Source: an uncultured Ruegeria sp. (GTDB lineage: Bacteria; Pseudomonadota; Alphaproteobacteria; Rhodobacterales; Rhodobacteraceae). From it: a stretch of DNA of 64,000 nt. The notes beneath the pieces were generated by a model. That model was not told the DNA's origin. It worked only from the letters and a program-made list of their open reading frames with translations, and ran no database searches. Shown in pieces: positions 16,429 to 24,562 of this stretch. Both the position numbers and the translations under genes were made by a program. The stretch is from assembly GCF_947500045.1 (NCBI RefSeq), contig NZ_CANMQQ010000006.1:62001-126000 (forward strand). The letters are read 5' to 3'. How positions within the stretch are numbered: the first letter of the stretch is position 1; every line of letters starts with the position of its first letter.

Positions 16429-17352
16429 TCATCCCGTGACGCTATAATCATACTGGCGCAGTGAGGCGAACCTGCGGCGGGCGCTTGGCCAATCGAAATG
16501 AAACAGTGGGTCAGGAATTCGCCAGTTTTCGCCATAACTCTGAGCAAGCAACGCCGGTTCGTCTTGCGGCAATCCGATCGTGCCTCCGTTCAGGGGTTTC
16601 AATGGAAAGATAGCATCGTCCGGCAAATCATTGAGAGAGTACGGGTAAACGCTAAAGCGTCCGCCGTCTGACCACGCCGGGAACAGATCGATATCGATCC
16701 CCAAGCTGTTCCTGACCTTGAATGTCGGCGAGTTTCGCGTCAGGGATTCCGGGTCAAGACAATTGTTGGCAATCAGGTCTTGCTGAAAGAGCGCCCATTC
16801 CTTCGGTATGTCATCAAGCGTAGACTCGCCGAGATACACAGCAAAGTCGACATCATCGTCATGATCGATTAACCGGCCATCTCTGACATGCCCCAACAAG
16901 GCACCAGCATACAGCATGATCGGTTTCCCAAGCTGGATCACTGGCTTTAATTCAGAATCCAGCTTCGAAAGTATTTCGTCACTGGCCATCTCTGAAAATG
17001 TCCGATTGTAGCCATGCGGCGTAATGAAGTCCGGGTGCAAGGTCTGCTTTACGCACTCAAAAAAGGTCGCGAACCGGGCTTCCTGGCCCTTCTTGGCATA
17101 GCGCCTCTCCATCCTTTTGAGCCTGCCGTGCGTTCGAGCAGGCCTAAAGCGTCGATGGCAGCACAGCAGAACGTAGAGCTCTTCCCAATCGTCGAACAAG
17201 GCAGGACTATTCAATTGTCGTATTAATGGCTGCAGAGCATCCACTGCCAAACGCGTCTTCCGCGGGCGAGGCAACGCAATCTGGGCCGTGGCATGCGCAA
17301 ACACATGATCGCGCAGTGACACGAGCTGTTGTGCAATCTCTGCCTCAGTCAC
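16429..17352 (-). CDS. LicD/fukutin-like nucleotidyltransferase-fold protein
   Basis: A 307-residue protein. The central part carries the LicD-type active-site block: YAGALLGHVRDGRLIDHDDD, then DDVDFAVY, with a later DIDLFPAW. LicD proteins transfer phosphocholine or similar groups to surface glycans and have a nucleotidyltransferase-type fold with metal-binding Asp residues. The N-terminal 110 residues are basic and helical. The ATG overlaps the stop of the upstream methyltransferase by 4 bp, so the pair is co-translated. GC content is lower than in the ribosomal genes next to it. The acceptor is unknown. The 216-bp gap before it (16213-16428) holds no gene I can see. Confidence 0.7.
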   Translation of the reverse strand: MTEAEIAQQLVSLRDHVFAHATAQIALPRPRKTRLAVDALQPLIRQLNSPALFDDWEELYVLLCCHRRFRPARTHGRLKRMERRYAKKGQEARFATFFECVKQTLHPDFITPHGYNRTFSEMASDEILSKLDSELKPVIQLGKPIMLYAGALLGHVRDGRLIDHDDDVDFAVYLGESTLDDIPKEWALFQQDLIANNCLDPESLTRNSPTFKVRNSLGIDIDLFPAWSDGGRFSVYPYSLNDLPDDAIFPLKPLNGGTIGLPQDEPALLAQSYGENWRIPDPLFHFDWPSARRRFASLRQYDYSVTG

Positions 17353-18017
17353 GGTTTTCTTTCATAGATCGCCCTCGCGACGATCGCATCTTCTGATTTG
17401 TATTTTGCATATCCTATGCCTTCGACCCCATAGCTCTTTGAGAAGAGGTGCCGTTCCATCTTAGCATCCAACTGCGATGGGCACATGTAACGGCGGAAAT
17501 GCGGTGCCGCCACTTTCACCAGATCCCGATCCGCAAGAGTTCGGAATTCGAACGCCGCTATGTCTCCAGGTCTGCAAGCTTCATGTAGGGCTGCAATCAA
17601 CAGATCTTCTTCCTCATCGGTAATTGCGTGCAAAAAGAAACGCGCATAAACGCAGACTGTATCGGCTCTTCTTTCAGACAACACCTGCTGCACCTGACCA
17701 TCTGCGAGGTTTGTTCTGAAAAACTCCAGATCATCGCCGCCCTGAACCTGCGTGTGTTCCTTTGCAGACGCGATGGCTGCCTCGGATGCATCCAGTCCGG
17801 TAACTTTGAACCCATGGCGCGAGAAGAAGAAACTATCGCGTGCATTTCCGCATCCGATATCAATTACATGCGCTTGCCTATCAATTTCATTGGCCACAAA
17901 CGCGGCAAATTGAGACGGCAGAGATATTTCCCAGAAAGTAGCGGAATTGGCGTAGAAATCATTCCAAAAATCGCGCCGACCTCGCGGCTGCGCAACTTCA
18001 GGCACTTTTGAGGTCAT
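17349..18017 (-). CDS. Class I SAM-dependent methyltransferase
   Basis: A 222-residue methyltransferase. Motif I is VIDIGCGNARDSFFF (SAM-binding glycine loop), followed by the acidic end of strand 2 in VTGLDASEAAI, FFRTNLAD, and a motif around CVYARFFLHAI. I chose the ATG at 18017 (MTSKVPEVAQ), because the upstream extension to 18152 runs through the rplA terminator. It is coupled to the LicD-like gene downstream, and both are lower in GC than their surroundings. A role in modifying a surface glycan or its precursor is possible from that linkage; the substrate is not known. Confidence 0.75.
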   Translation of the reverse strand: MTSKVPEVAQPRGRRDFWNDFYANSATFWEISLPSQFAAFVANEIDRQAHVIDIGCGNARDSFFFSRHGFKVTGLDASEAAIASAKEHTQVQGGDDLEFFRTNLADGQVQQVLSERRADTVCVYARFFLHAITDEEEDLLIAALHEACRPGDIAAFEFRTLADRDLVKVAAPHFRRYMCPSQLDAKMERHLFSKSYGVEGIGYAKYKSEDAIVARAIYERKP

Positions 18018-18109
18018 TTGTGAGGGTTCTTTCGCGCGGCTGCAGGACGTTATTAGCAAAACTTTGCCAGACGCCCAAGGCGACTGCAATCGGTTCTTTG
18101 TGAATGGTG

Positions 18110-18149
18110 GCACAAACGAAAATCCCGGGTAGTTTTCGCCACCCGGGAT
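18110..18149 (-). terminator. Rho-independent terminator of rplKA
   Basis: A perfect 9-bp stem ATCCCGGGT/ACCCGGGAT with a 10-nt loop (18122-18149) lies 28 nt beyond the rplA stop. On the minus strand it is followed by TTTTCGTTTG. It separates the ribosomal genes from the methyltransferase-LicD pair. Confidence 0.8.
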
Positions 18150-18176
18150 CAATTCTTGTCAGATCTGTACTAAGGC

Positions 18177-18875
18177 TTATTCGCCGGCAGCAGCTGCCAC
18201 ATCCAGCGTCACGCCGGGGCCCATGGTCGAGCTCAGCGCGATTTTCTTCATGTAGGTACCTTTGGCACCAGTCGGCTTGGCCTTGGCCACGGCCGAGATG
18301 AAGGCGCGGACGTTTTCAACCAGCTTGGCTTCGTCGAACGACGCTTTGCCAACACCGGCGTGAACAACGCCACCTTTTTCCGCCTTAAACTGGACTTCAC
18401 CACCTTTGGCTGCTTCCACGGCCGCTTTCACGTCCATGGTCACGGTGCCAACTTTGGGGTTCGGCATCAGGTTGCGGGGGCCCAGAACTTTACCCAGACG
18501 GCCAACGATCGGCATCATGTCCGGGGTGGCAATGCAACGATCGAATTCGATGGTGCCGCCCTGAATAGTTTCCATCAGGTCTTCTGCGCCAATGATATCC
18601 GCGCCAGCTTCTTTCGCTTCGTCGGCCTTGGGGCCACGAGCAAAAACAGCAACGCGCATCGTTTTACCGGTGCCATTGGGCAGGCCGACAACGCCACGAA
18701 CCATCTGGTCCGCGTGACGGGTGTCAACGCCCAGGTTCAGTGCGATCTCGATGGTTTCATCGAATTTCGAGGTTGCGTTGCCTTTGACTAGGGAAACAGC
18801 TTCTTCGACCGACAGGTTTACCTTGCCAGCGACAGCTTCGCGCGCAGCGCGGGTACGTTTACCGAGTTTTGCCAT
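18177..18875 (-). CDS. rplA: 50S ribosomal protein L1
   Basis: A 232-residue L1 protein ([15 protein letters not shown] at the start; [40 protein letters not shown]; a C-terminal [11 protein letters not shown]). It binds 23S rRNA at the L1 stalk and in many bacteria represses its own rplKA mRNA. Length and order (1 bp after rplK) are canonical. Codon use is strongly biased, as expected for a highly expressed gene. A strong terminator follows. Confidence 0.98.
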   Translation of the reverse strand: MAKLGKRTRAAREAVAGKVNLSVEEAVSLVKGNATSKFDETIEIALNLGVDTRHADQMVRGVVGLPNGTGKTMRVAVFARGPKADEAKEAGADIIGAEDLMETIQGGTIEFDRCIATPDMMPIVGRLGKVLGPRNLMPNPKVGTVTMDVKAAVEAAKGGEVQFKAEKGGVVHAGVGKASFDEAKLVENVRAFISAVAKAKPTGAKGTYMKKIALSSTMGPGVTLDVAAAAGE

Positions 18876-18876
18876 C

Positions 18877-19326
18877 TTACTTCACCTCGATGCCCATAGA
18901 GCGGGCCGAGCCCAGGATGATCTGCATTGCGCCTTCGACGTCGTTGGCGTTGAGATCTTTCATTTTGGCTTCGGCGATTTCGCGAACTTGTTTGCTGGTC
19001 ACGGTTGCCACGGTCTCACGACCTGGGTTTTCCGCGCCACGGGGGCGGTTCCGCTTGCCAACCGGCTTCAGACCAGCTGCTTTTTTCAGGTAGTAAGACG
19101 CGGGCGGCGTCTTGATGTCCATGGTGAAGGACTTGTCCTGATAATAGGTGATCACGGTCGGGCAAGGCGCGCCCTGTTCCATGTCTGCGGTCTTGGCGTT
19201 GAACGCCTTGCAGAATTCCATGATGTTGATACCGCGCTGACCCAGCGCCGGACCAACTGGCGGCGACGGGTTCGCCTGACCTGCAGGAACCTGCAGTTTC
19301 ATTGTACCAGCAAGCTTCTTGGCCAT
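18877..19326 (-). CDS. rplK: 50S ribosomal protein L11
   Basis: A 149-residue L11 protein ([40 protein letters not shown]-terminal rRNA-binding domain with [10 protein letters not shown] at the end). It is part of the GTPase-associated centre and is needed for RelA activation. It is first in the rplKA unit. Unlike the usual nusG-rplK arrangement, it is separated from nusG by about 1.4 kb holding an SGNH-like gene and a terminator, so it needs its own promoter in the 19327-19637 gap. Confidence 0.98.
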   Translation of the reverse strand: MAKKLAGTMKLQVPAGQANPSPPVGPALGQRGINIMEFCKAFNAKTADMEQGAPCPTVITYYQDKSFTMDIKTPPASYYLKKAAGLKPVGKRNRPRGAENPGRETVATVTSKQVREIAEAKMKDLNANDVEGAMQIILGSARSMGIEVK

Positions 19327-19449
19327 TTGGTTTTCCTTTCAACTCAGGTGAAACGCGTTCCACCCAGACAATGTTGCGTGGTCCGATCCGGGATCGCGAT
19401 CCCAGCAACCTCCCACGAGAGAATCTCGCCCGAAGACGATAGGGCGGCA

Positions 19450-19476
19450 TTTATATCGGAATGACTGGGTTGGCAA
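19450..19476 (-). promoter_or_regulatory. Possible rplKA promoter
   Basis: On the minus strand TTGCCA (19476-19471) and TATAAA (19455-19450) are separated by 15 bp, about 125 bp before the rplK start. The spacing is short, so this is a weak call. It is the best promoter-like pair in the 311-bp gap between rplK and the SGNH-like gene; nothing else was seen there. Confidence 0.3.
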
Positions 19477-19637
19477 GTAGCGGAAGTCACTATTCAAAGC
19501 GACACCTTTGTGTCCTGATCAGCCGGTTGGTTTCGGGTTGGCAAGGAGCTACCCCTGTTCGCAATTTGCGCTCATCCACTCAAAGCCTGATCGCGAAGTA
19601 GACGCGCTGCCGGCAGGATGCTGAAGGAAGATGCGAT

Positions 19638-20417
19638 TCATGCATACCTTCCAAGCATTGAAACGTCTGCGGTTTCCCGCGCAAGTCGAGTAAGCAACTC
19701 GGAGAAGCACGCCTCTATCTCCAACGACCTTTTTAAATGGACATCTCGTTTTCGGCCACAAAACTCTGGATTGGTGAGTCCTGGTTGGTCCGCTAGGCCG
19801 GTATGGTTTCGGATATCAAAATAGGAAATACCCGCTGCTTCGGCTTGTTTTTGAAGTTCTCCGGCAATTCTTTCGTTAATTTCCCGGTGACGTTTAATAT
19901 TGATTTGGTTTTGCCTCAGCCAGTCGACAAACGCGTCTTGGGTTAGACCCAGTTGGTTAGGCAAGGTCTCGAGCAACATATTGTGCAATTGGTACTTTCT
20001 ATGCAGAGTTGAGGTATTGAGGCCTTTTACCAAAACTCGACGATTGGGCGCTGCTTGTTGGCAAAACAGCAGATAATGGCTGAGTTGATCAATTCTGGAT
20101 TGAATGGCCGTATCCAGGTCGACCTGATCGCGGATAGCTACGAAGTAGCAACTCAACTCGGCGTCTACCTGTCCAAAACCAAACGACACTAAATCGGGAT
20201 CCAGACTTTCAATCGCATTCTTTGCGGCGTCGAACGAAGAATTTTTCTTTGTTGTGGGTCTAAACCCTGCGGCAGTCGCCCCTTTGATCGCTAGTACGTG
20301 CGCCTCTTCAAATCCAGATATTTCAACCGGGCAAACGCGACCGTATCGAAAGTTTCGCTCGCTGCTTTCAGCTCCCAGTAAACGGCTGTGGGAATCGCCA
20401 ACACACAATATTTTCAT
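19638..20417 (-). CDS. SGNH/GDSL-like hydrolase candidate, unknown substrate
   Basis: A 259-residue protein I cannot assign to a named family. It has the elements of an SGNH hydrolase: LCVGDSHSRLLG at residues 4-15 (block I, Ser nucleophile in GDS), SFGFGQVDAEL near 82, and a C-terminal RDVHLKRS that could give the Asp-x-x-His pair of block V. It lacks a signal peptide, so it would act in the cytoplasm. GC content is clearly lower than in the flanking nusG and rplK genes. It lies inside what is normally a continuous nusG-rplK region and may be acquired. Esterase or glycan acyl-modifying function is only a possibility. Confidence 0.6.
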   Translation of the reverse strand: MKILCVGDSHSRLLGAESSERNFRYGRVCPVEISGFEEAHVLAIKGATAAGFRPTTKKNSSFDAAKNAIESLDPDLVSFGFGQVDAELSCYFVAIRDQVDLDTAIQSRIDQLSHYLLFCQQAAPNRRVLVKGLNTSTLHRKYQLHNMLLETLPNQLGLTQDAFVDWLRQNQINIKRHREINERIAGELQKQAEAAGISYFDIRNHTGLADQPGLTNPEFCGRKRDVHLKRSLEIEACFSELLTRLARETADVSMLGRYA

Positions 20418-20695
20418 TGTTTCATTCCGATCCCGCCAACTTGTCGTCGAGACCAGTCAATCCTTCGAAAACACCTGTGTCAATGCAAGCAATGGCTTTG
20501 CCGGATCTGGCGGTGGTAGGGAAATCTCACCCCTGCAAACGGCCTGCACACTGACGCTCACGCATGCTTGGGCAAAGACCACTCCGAATTCAAACCCGAG
20601 AGTAGCTTAAGCATCGAAAGAAGTTGCTCCGCACTGAACGAGCTTGCCAAATTCGGAACTAAATCCGGCGAATGCAGCGTTCGCAAGATTGGCTG
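20418..20695. other. Non-coding gap between the SGNH-like gene and the nusG terminator
   Basis: The space between the SGNH-like start and nusG is 339 bp. Apart from the nusG terminator (20696-20732) I see no gene with a start and ribosome binding site. Open frames here on the plus strand are antisense runs into nusG and are not credible. Confidence 0.6.
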
Positions 20696-20732
20696 CAATA
20701 GAAAACGCCGTGATGTCTGCAACATCACGGCG
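20696..20732 (-). terminator. Rho-independent terminator of secE-nusG
   Basis: A perfect 11-bp stem CGCCGTGATGT/ACATCACGGCG with a 5-nt loop (20706-20732), followed on the minus strand by TTTTCTATTG. It lies 25 nt after the nusG stop and separates nusG from rplKA. Confidence 0.88.
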
Positions 20733-20756
20733 CAACAATACTCTGCGAAAGCCTTA

Positions 20757-21290
20757 TCAGCTCTGTTTGGTGACCTGCGTGAAGTCCAGTTCCACAGGCG
20801 TTTCGCGACCGAAGATCGAGACCGAAACTTTCAGTTTCTGCGCGTCGTCGTCCACGCCTTCGACCATGCCGTCGAAATCCTCGAACGGGCCGTCGTTGAC
20901 CTTGACCTTCTCGCCGATCTCGAAGCTGATCATCAGCTTGGGCGCTTCTTCACCTTCCTGAACGCGGTTGAGGATCTGGTTGACCTCGGCATCGCGCATC
21001 GGCATCGGACGGCCTTGCGGACCAAGGAAACCGGTGACGCGGTTGATCGAGTTCACCAGGTGGTAGCCCTGATCCGACATTTCCATATGCACCAGCACGT
21101 AACCCGGCATGAAGCGGCGCTCGGTCGTGACTTTCTTGCCTCGGCGCACTTCGATCACCTCTTCGGTGGGCACCAGAACTTCGTCGATATCGTCCTCAAG
21201 GCCCTGTTCAGCCACCGACGTGCGGATCTGCTCTGCGATCTTCTTTTCGAAATTCGAAAGAACGCTGACCGAGTACCACCGTTTCGCCAT
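20757..21290 (-). CDS. nusG: Transcription termination/antitermination factor NusG
   Basis: A 177-residue NusG. The NGN domain begins AKRWYSVSVLSNFEKKIAEQ and contains RRFMPGYVLVHMEM and VTGFLGPQGRPMPM. The KOW domain has FEIGEKVKVNDGPFEDFDG. It binds RNA polymerase, increases processivity, and links to Rho and ribosomes. It lies downstream of secE as usual, with a 199-bp gap that contains an inverted repeat at 21421-21443. Confidence 0.97.
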   Translation of the reverse strand: MAKRWYSVSVLSNFEKKIAEQIRTSVAEQGLEDDIDEVLVPTEEVIEVRRGKKVTTERRFMPGYVLVHMEMSDQGYHLVNSINRVTGFLGPQGRPMPMRDAEVNQILNRVQEGEEAPKLMISFEIGEKVKVNDGPFEDFDGMVEGVDDDAQKLKVSVSIFGRETPVELDFTQVTKQS

Positions 21291-21420
21291 GAACCTGTCG
21301 TCCTTGTTTGCCTTTGGTGCGTTCGAACTGAGCGAAGCACCGGAATTGAAAATCTATCGCGTCACCCGGAATAAAAAGCGGCGCGCAGCTCGAATCGCCG
21401 CACGCCCATTCCGAATAGTT

Positions 21421-21443
21421 CCGTGTCAACTACTCTGACACGG
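21421..21443. repeat. Inverted repeat between secE and nusG
   Basis: A perfect 8-bp inverted repeat CCGTGTCA/TGACACGG with a 7-nt spacer lies about 130 bp before nusG. On the minus strand it has no T tract, so it is not a standard terminator. It could be an attenuator, an RNA processing site or an operator. On the minus strand it also contains TTGACA, but I found no matching -10. Confidence 0.35.
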
Positions 21444-21489
21444 CGCGCTGTGCAAGGGGGCAATGGCGCGAACGCCGCCCCAATCTGCC

Positions 21490-21687
21490 TTAGTTGAAGG
21501 CGCCCAGCACCAGCTGCAGGCCACCGCGAATGCCCAAATCAACCAGAGCAAAGAACACAGCAGTCAACGCCGCCATGATGAACACCATGACCGTGGTCAA
21601 CAGCACTTCACGCCGGGTTGGCCAGACGACCTTCGCGACTTCGGATCGGACCTGCTGAATGAACTGGATCGGGTTTGTGGTGGCCAT
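21490..21687 (-). CDS. secE: Preprotein translocase subunit SecE
   Basis: A 65-residue SecE with one membrane helix. It has the conserved amphipathic segment FIQQVRSEVAKVVWPTRREV followed by the hydrophobic span. It clamps SecY in the translocon. The ATG at 21687 (MATTNPIQF) is chosen; the in-frame extension to 21747 has no family support. The length fits the short single-span form of most bacteria. A tRNA-Trp gene often found before secE is not present; ccoS lies there instead. Confidence 0.95.
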   Translation of the reverse strand: MATTNPIQFIQQVRSEVAKVVWPTRREVLLTTVMVFIMAALTAVFFALVDLGIRGGLQLVLGAFN

Positions 21688-21753
21688 GAGGCGTATCTCT
21701 CTGCTAGCGGATGGGCCGGACATAACCGGGCAATGCGGCAATTTCAAGGGCGG

Positions 21754-21912
21754 TCAGGGTCTGGGCTTATCGTCCCATTCATCGTTTAGGATGCGGCGCG
21801 CGTCGCCCTCAGGGTCGTCATATTGATTCGAGCGCACGGTGTAGACGAATGCAACAAGGCCAACACCGCCCAACAGCAGGGAAATCGGGATCAGGTAGGC
21901 AAGCACTTCCAT
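21754..21912 (-). CDS. ccoS: cbb3-type cytochrome oxidase assembly protein CcoS
   Basis: A 52-residue protein starting MEVLAYLIPISLLLGG, with one N-terminal membrane helix followed by SNQYDDPEGDARRIL, the CcoS signature after the helix (Asp/Glu-rich Y-D-D-x-E-G region). CcoS is needed for haem and Cu insertion into the cbb3 oxidase CcoN subunit. It is the last gene of the ccoGHIS operon, starting 6 bp after the ccoI stop, and is too short for most ORF screens. Confidence 0.92.
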   Translation of the reverse strand: MEVLAYLIPISLLLGGVGLVAFVYTVRSNQYDDPEGDARRILNDEWDDKPRP

Positions 21913-21917
21913 CGGGG

Positions 21918-24095
21918 TTACCTCAGCCGCAGGGCATTCAGCGATACCGTAATCGACGATGTCGACATCGCCAAGGCCGCAATCAGAGGCGTTGCCAACC
22001 CGGCAACAGCCAGCGGTACCGCGATGACGTTATAAACGGTGGCAATGCGGAAGTTTTCGCGAATCCGGCGCGTCGCCTTGCGGGCTGTATCGCAGGCTTC
22101 GGCAATTGGTGACAGATCATTGCCCAACAGCACGATATCCGACGCAACCCGCGCCGCATCCAGTGCCGAGGCCGGAGAGATCGACACATGCGCCGCAGCA
22201 AGTGCGGCCGTATCGTTCAACCCGTCGCCGACCATCAGAACGTGTCGTCCCTGATCGCTGAGTTCCTGCACTTTGGTGGCTTTGTCCTGCGGTAAGGCTT
22301 TGGCGATCCAGTTCTCAATACCAAGCTTGCCGGCCAAGGCTTGAACCGCGCCTTGCGCATCACCGGATATCAGGATGACGTCTTTGCCCGCTGCGCGGAA
22401 CGCTGCGATGGCTTCGGCTGCACCCGAGCGCAGGCTGTCCGTAAAAGTAAAGCGCAATGGGGGGTGCGATCCACTCGCAAGCCATGCAGCGGTTTGCTCA
22501 CCATCTTCGCCTCCGACCCATGCCGCGCGTCCCAGGCGGACACGCTGATCCCGATAGCACCCTTCAGTGCCATAACCCGGCACCTCGACAACGTCGCGCA
22601 GGATTGCGGGCGTAATCCCGGCCTCGCGTGCAGCCTTTGCAAGGGCAAGCGACAGGGGATGAGAAGAGGCCTCGGCCAATGCCAGCGCAATTTCCAGATC
22701 ACTTCGGGAATGATCACCCAGATCGGTCAGCTCGGGCACGCCCGAAGTAAGGGTGCCGGTCTTGTCGAACACGACAGTGTCCACCTCAGCCAGACGTTCA
22801 AGCGCGGTGGCGTGTTTGATCAGCATCCCGTTGCGGAACAACCGGCCCGAGGCCGCTGTGGTCACTGCAGGCACTGCTAGCCCCAATGCACAGGGGCAGG
22901 TAATAATCAACACAGCGGCGGCAATGTTCAGCGCAGTGCGAATATCGCCGGAATAAATATACCACCCCAGAAAGCTGAGCGCTGAGAGGATATGTACCCC
23001 CGGCGCATAAAGTTTGGCCGCCTTGTCAGCTAGCGAGGTATAGCGTGATCGGCCCGATTCAGCGATGGCCACCAGATCGGCCATGCGGTGCAGCGAGGTA
23101 TCTTCACCCACGGCGGTCGCGCGGATGGTCAGCGGGCCGGTCAGGTTGACCTCACCCGCACTAACCCTCAGCCCAACTTCGGCAAAGACAGGTAGGGTTT
23201 CACCGGTCAGCAGTGACCGGTCCAACTCGGACTGGCCCGAAACAATTTCGCCATCCACTGGCATACGCCCTCCGGGGCGCACCAATACCAGATCGCCTAC
23301 GTTCAGGCTGGCGACAGCAACCTCTTCTTCGGTTCCGTCCACAATTTGGATAGCCCGAGGGACTTCGAGCGCCGTAAGCTCTTCAGCGGCCGATCGCGCG
23401 GCAGCGCGCGTGCGATAATCCAGATACCGACCTGCAAGCAGGAAGAACGTCAGTGTCAGCGCGGCATCAAAATAAGCATGTTCACCGCTGAGGGCCGTTT
23501 CCCAAATCGAAGTGAGCAACGCCAACAGAATCGCCAAAACAATCGGCACATCCATATTCAACCGCCGCACGCGCAAGGCGCTCCAGGCAATGGTAAAGAA
23601 GGGTTGGGCTGAAAACGCAATTGCAGGCAGTGCAATCGCTGCTGATATCCAGTGGAACATGTCGCGCGTCGCGTCAGTAGCACCGGACCAGACCGACACC
23701 GACAACAGCATCACGTTCATCGAGGCAAAACCTGCCACCGCAAGCCGCATCAGCAAATCACGACCAGCCTTGTCGGTTTGTGTAGCCGAAAGCGCACCCG
23801 GATCCAGCTCATGTGCTTCAAAGCCAGCACGTTCCAGCACCGGGATCAGCTCGGCTGCACGAATATCAGGTGTTGCTTTGACCAGCGCGCGCTTCAGGGT
23901 GAGATTGACGCGCGCAGCCTCGACACCGGGATGGGCGTTCAACTCGCGTTCGACAGTCGCGATGCAGGCCGAACAATGAATACCGGGCAGCGACAGCGCG
24001 ATCTGCACATCCTCTGGAACAGGGCTCGTCGATTCCACTGGGGCTGCAACGCATCCGGGACAGGCCGCTCTGGCTGGAGTGGCTTGCGCAGTCAT
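21918..24095 (-). CDS. ccoI: Copper-translocating P1B-type ATPase CcoI (FixI)
   Basis: A 725-residue heavy-metal P-type ATPase. It has an N-terminal Cys pair (CPGC), an HMA domain (GIHCSACIATVERELN), eight predicted helices, the transmembrane metal site TCPCALGLAVPA, the phosphorylation site VFDKTGTLTSG, and MVGDGLNDTAAL. Together with CcoG, CcoH and CcoS it supplies copper to the cbb3 oxidase from the cytoplasm or membrane. Its position in ccoGHIS separates it from copper-resistance CopA. The ATG is 6 bp after the ccoH stop. Confidence 0.95.
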   Translation of the reverse strand: MTAQATPARAACPGCVAAPVESTSPVPEDVQIALSLPGIHCSACIATVERELNAHPGVEAARVNLTLKRALVKATPDIRAAELIPVLERAGFEAHELDPGALSATQTDKAGRDLLMRLAVAGFASMNVMLLSVSVWSGATDATRDMFHWISAAIALPAIAFSAQPFFTIAWSALRVRRLNMDVPIVLAILLALLTSIWETALSGEHAYFDAALTLTFFLLAGRYLDYRTRAAARSAAEELTALEVPRAIQIVDGTEEEVAVASLNVGDLVLVRPGGRMPVDGEIVSGQSELDRSLLTGETLPVFAEVGLRVSAGEVNLTGPLTIRATAVGEDTSLHRMADLVAIAESGRSRYTSLADKAAKLYAPGVHILSALSFLGWYIYSGDIRTALNIAAAVLIITCPCALGLAVPAVTTAASGRLFRNGMLIKHATALERLAEVDTVVFDKTGTLTSGVPELTDLGDHSRSDLEIALALAEASSHPLSLALAKAAREAGITPAILRDVVEVPGYGTEGCYRDQRVRLGRAAWVGGEDGEQTAAWLASGSHPPLRFTFTDSLRSGAAEAIAAFRAAGKDVILISGDAQGAVQALAGKLGIENWIAKALPQDKATKVQELSDQGRHVLMVGDGLNDTAALAAAHVSISPASALDAARVASDIVLLGNDLSPIAEACDTARKATRRIRENFRIATVYNVIAVPLAVAGLATPLIAALAMSTSSITVSLNALRLR

Positions 24096-24101
24096 CTCTC
24101 A

Positions 24102-24560
24102 CTAACCTTTCACGTAAAGTGGCACGCGCTGCGTAAATTCGGCACCATCTTTGGCTTTGGCCACAAGGCGAATGTTCCAGTTGCCTTTGCCCAGCGCAGC
24201 AGGGGCCGCATAGGCGATGCCGTCAAAAGTGAACTCCGGTGAAAAGTCATCCTTCACATGCGTGGCACGCCCGACGACGGCCTGCAATTCGGCCACCTCA
24301 ACGGGGGAACCGGTTTGATCAGTGATGTGCAACACCAAAAGCCCCCCGGTCAGCTCTGCCTCAATCTCCCAACCCAGCGCCTGATGCTCTTGCAAGCGCT
24401 CGTTGAACTCCTGACTGGCGACATACGAGTTCTTAACTTCCAGTCCCGGGAACGTCTTGACCGCGCTATAAGCCAGGACGAGGTTCACGGTGATGATCAC
24501 CCCAAAGGCGACAACAAATACCGCCAGCGCGTGTTTGCCGGTGAATTGACGCTCAGCCAT
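24102..24560 (-). CDS. ccoH: cbb3 oxidase assembly protein CcoH (FixH)
   Basis: A 152-residue protein with one N-terminal membrane helix (ALAVFVVAFGVIITVNLVLA) and a periplasmic FixH domain (VKNSYVASQEFNERLQEHQALGW). It stays associated with the cbb3 oxidase during assembly. It is located between ccoG and ccoI with gaps of 2 and 6 bp, so the four genes form one transcript. Confidence 0.93.
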   Translation of the reverse strand: MAERQFTGKHALAVFVVAFGVIITVNLVLAYSAVKTFPGLEVKNSYVASQEFNERLQEHQALGWEIEAELTGGLLVLHITDQTGSPVEVAELQAVVGRATHVKDDFSPEFTFDGIAYAAPAALGKGNWNIRLVAKAKDGAEFTQRVPLYVKG

Positions 24561-24562
24561 TC

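Noticed and set aside
18721-19464. 247-residue plus-strand frame over rplK
   Set aside because: Antisense shadow caused by the codon bias of rplK and rplA.
20568-21374. 268-residue plus-strand frame over nusG
   Set aside because: Antisense shadow of nusG and its terminator; composition typical of a mirror frame.
21688-21760. tRNA-Trp gene next to secE, as in many bacteria
   Set aside because: No cloverleaf or T-loop sequence is present; the region leads directly into ccoS.
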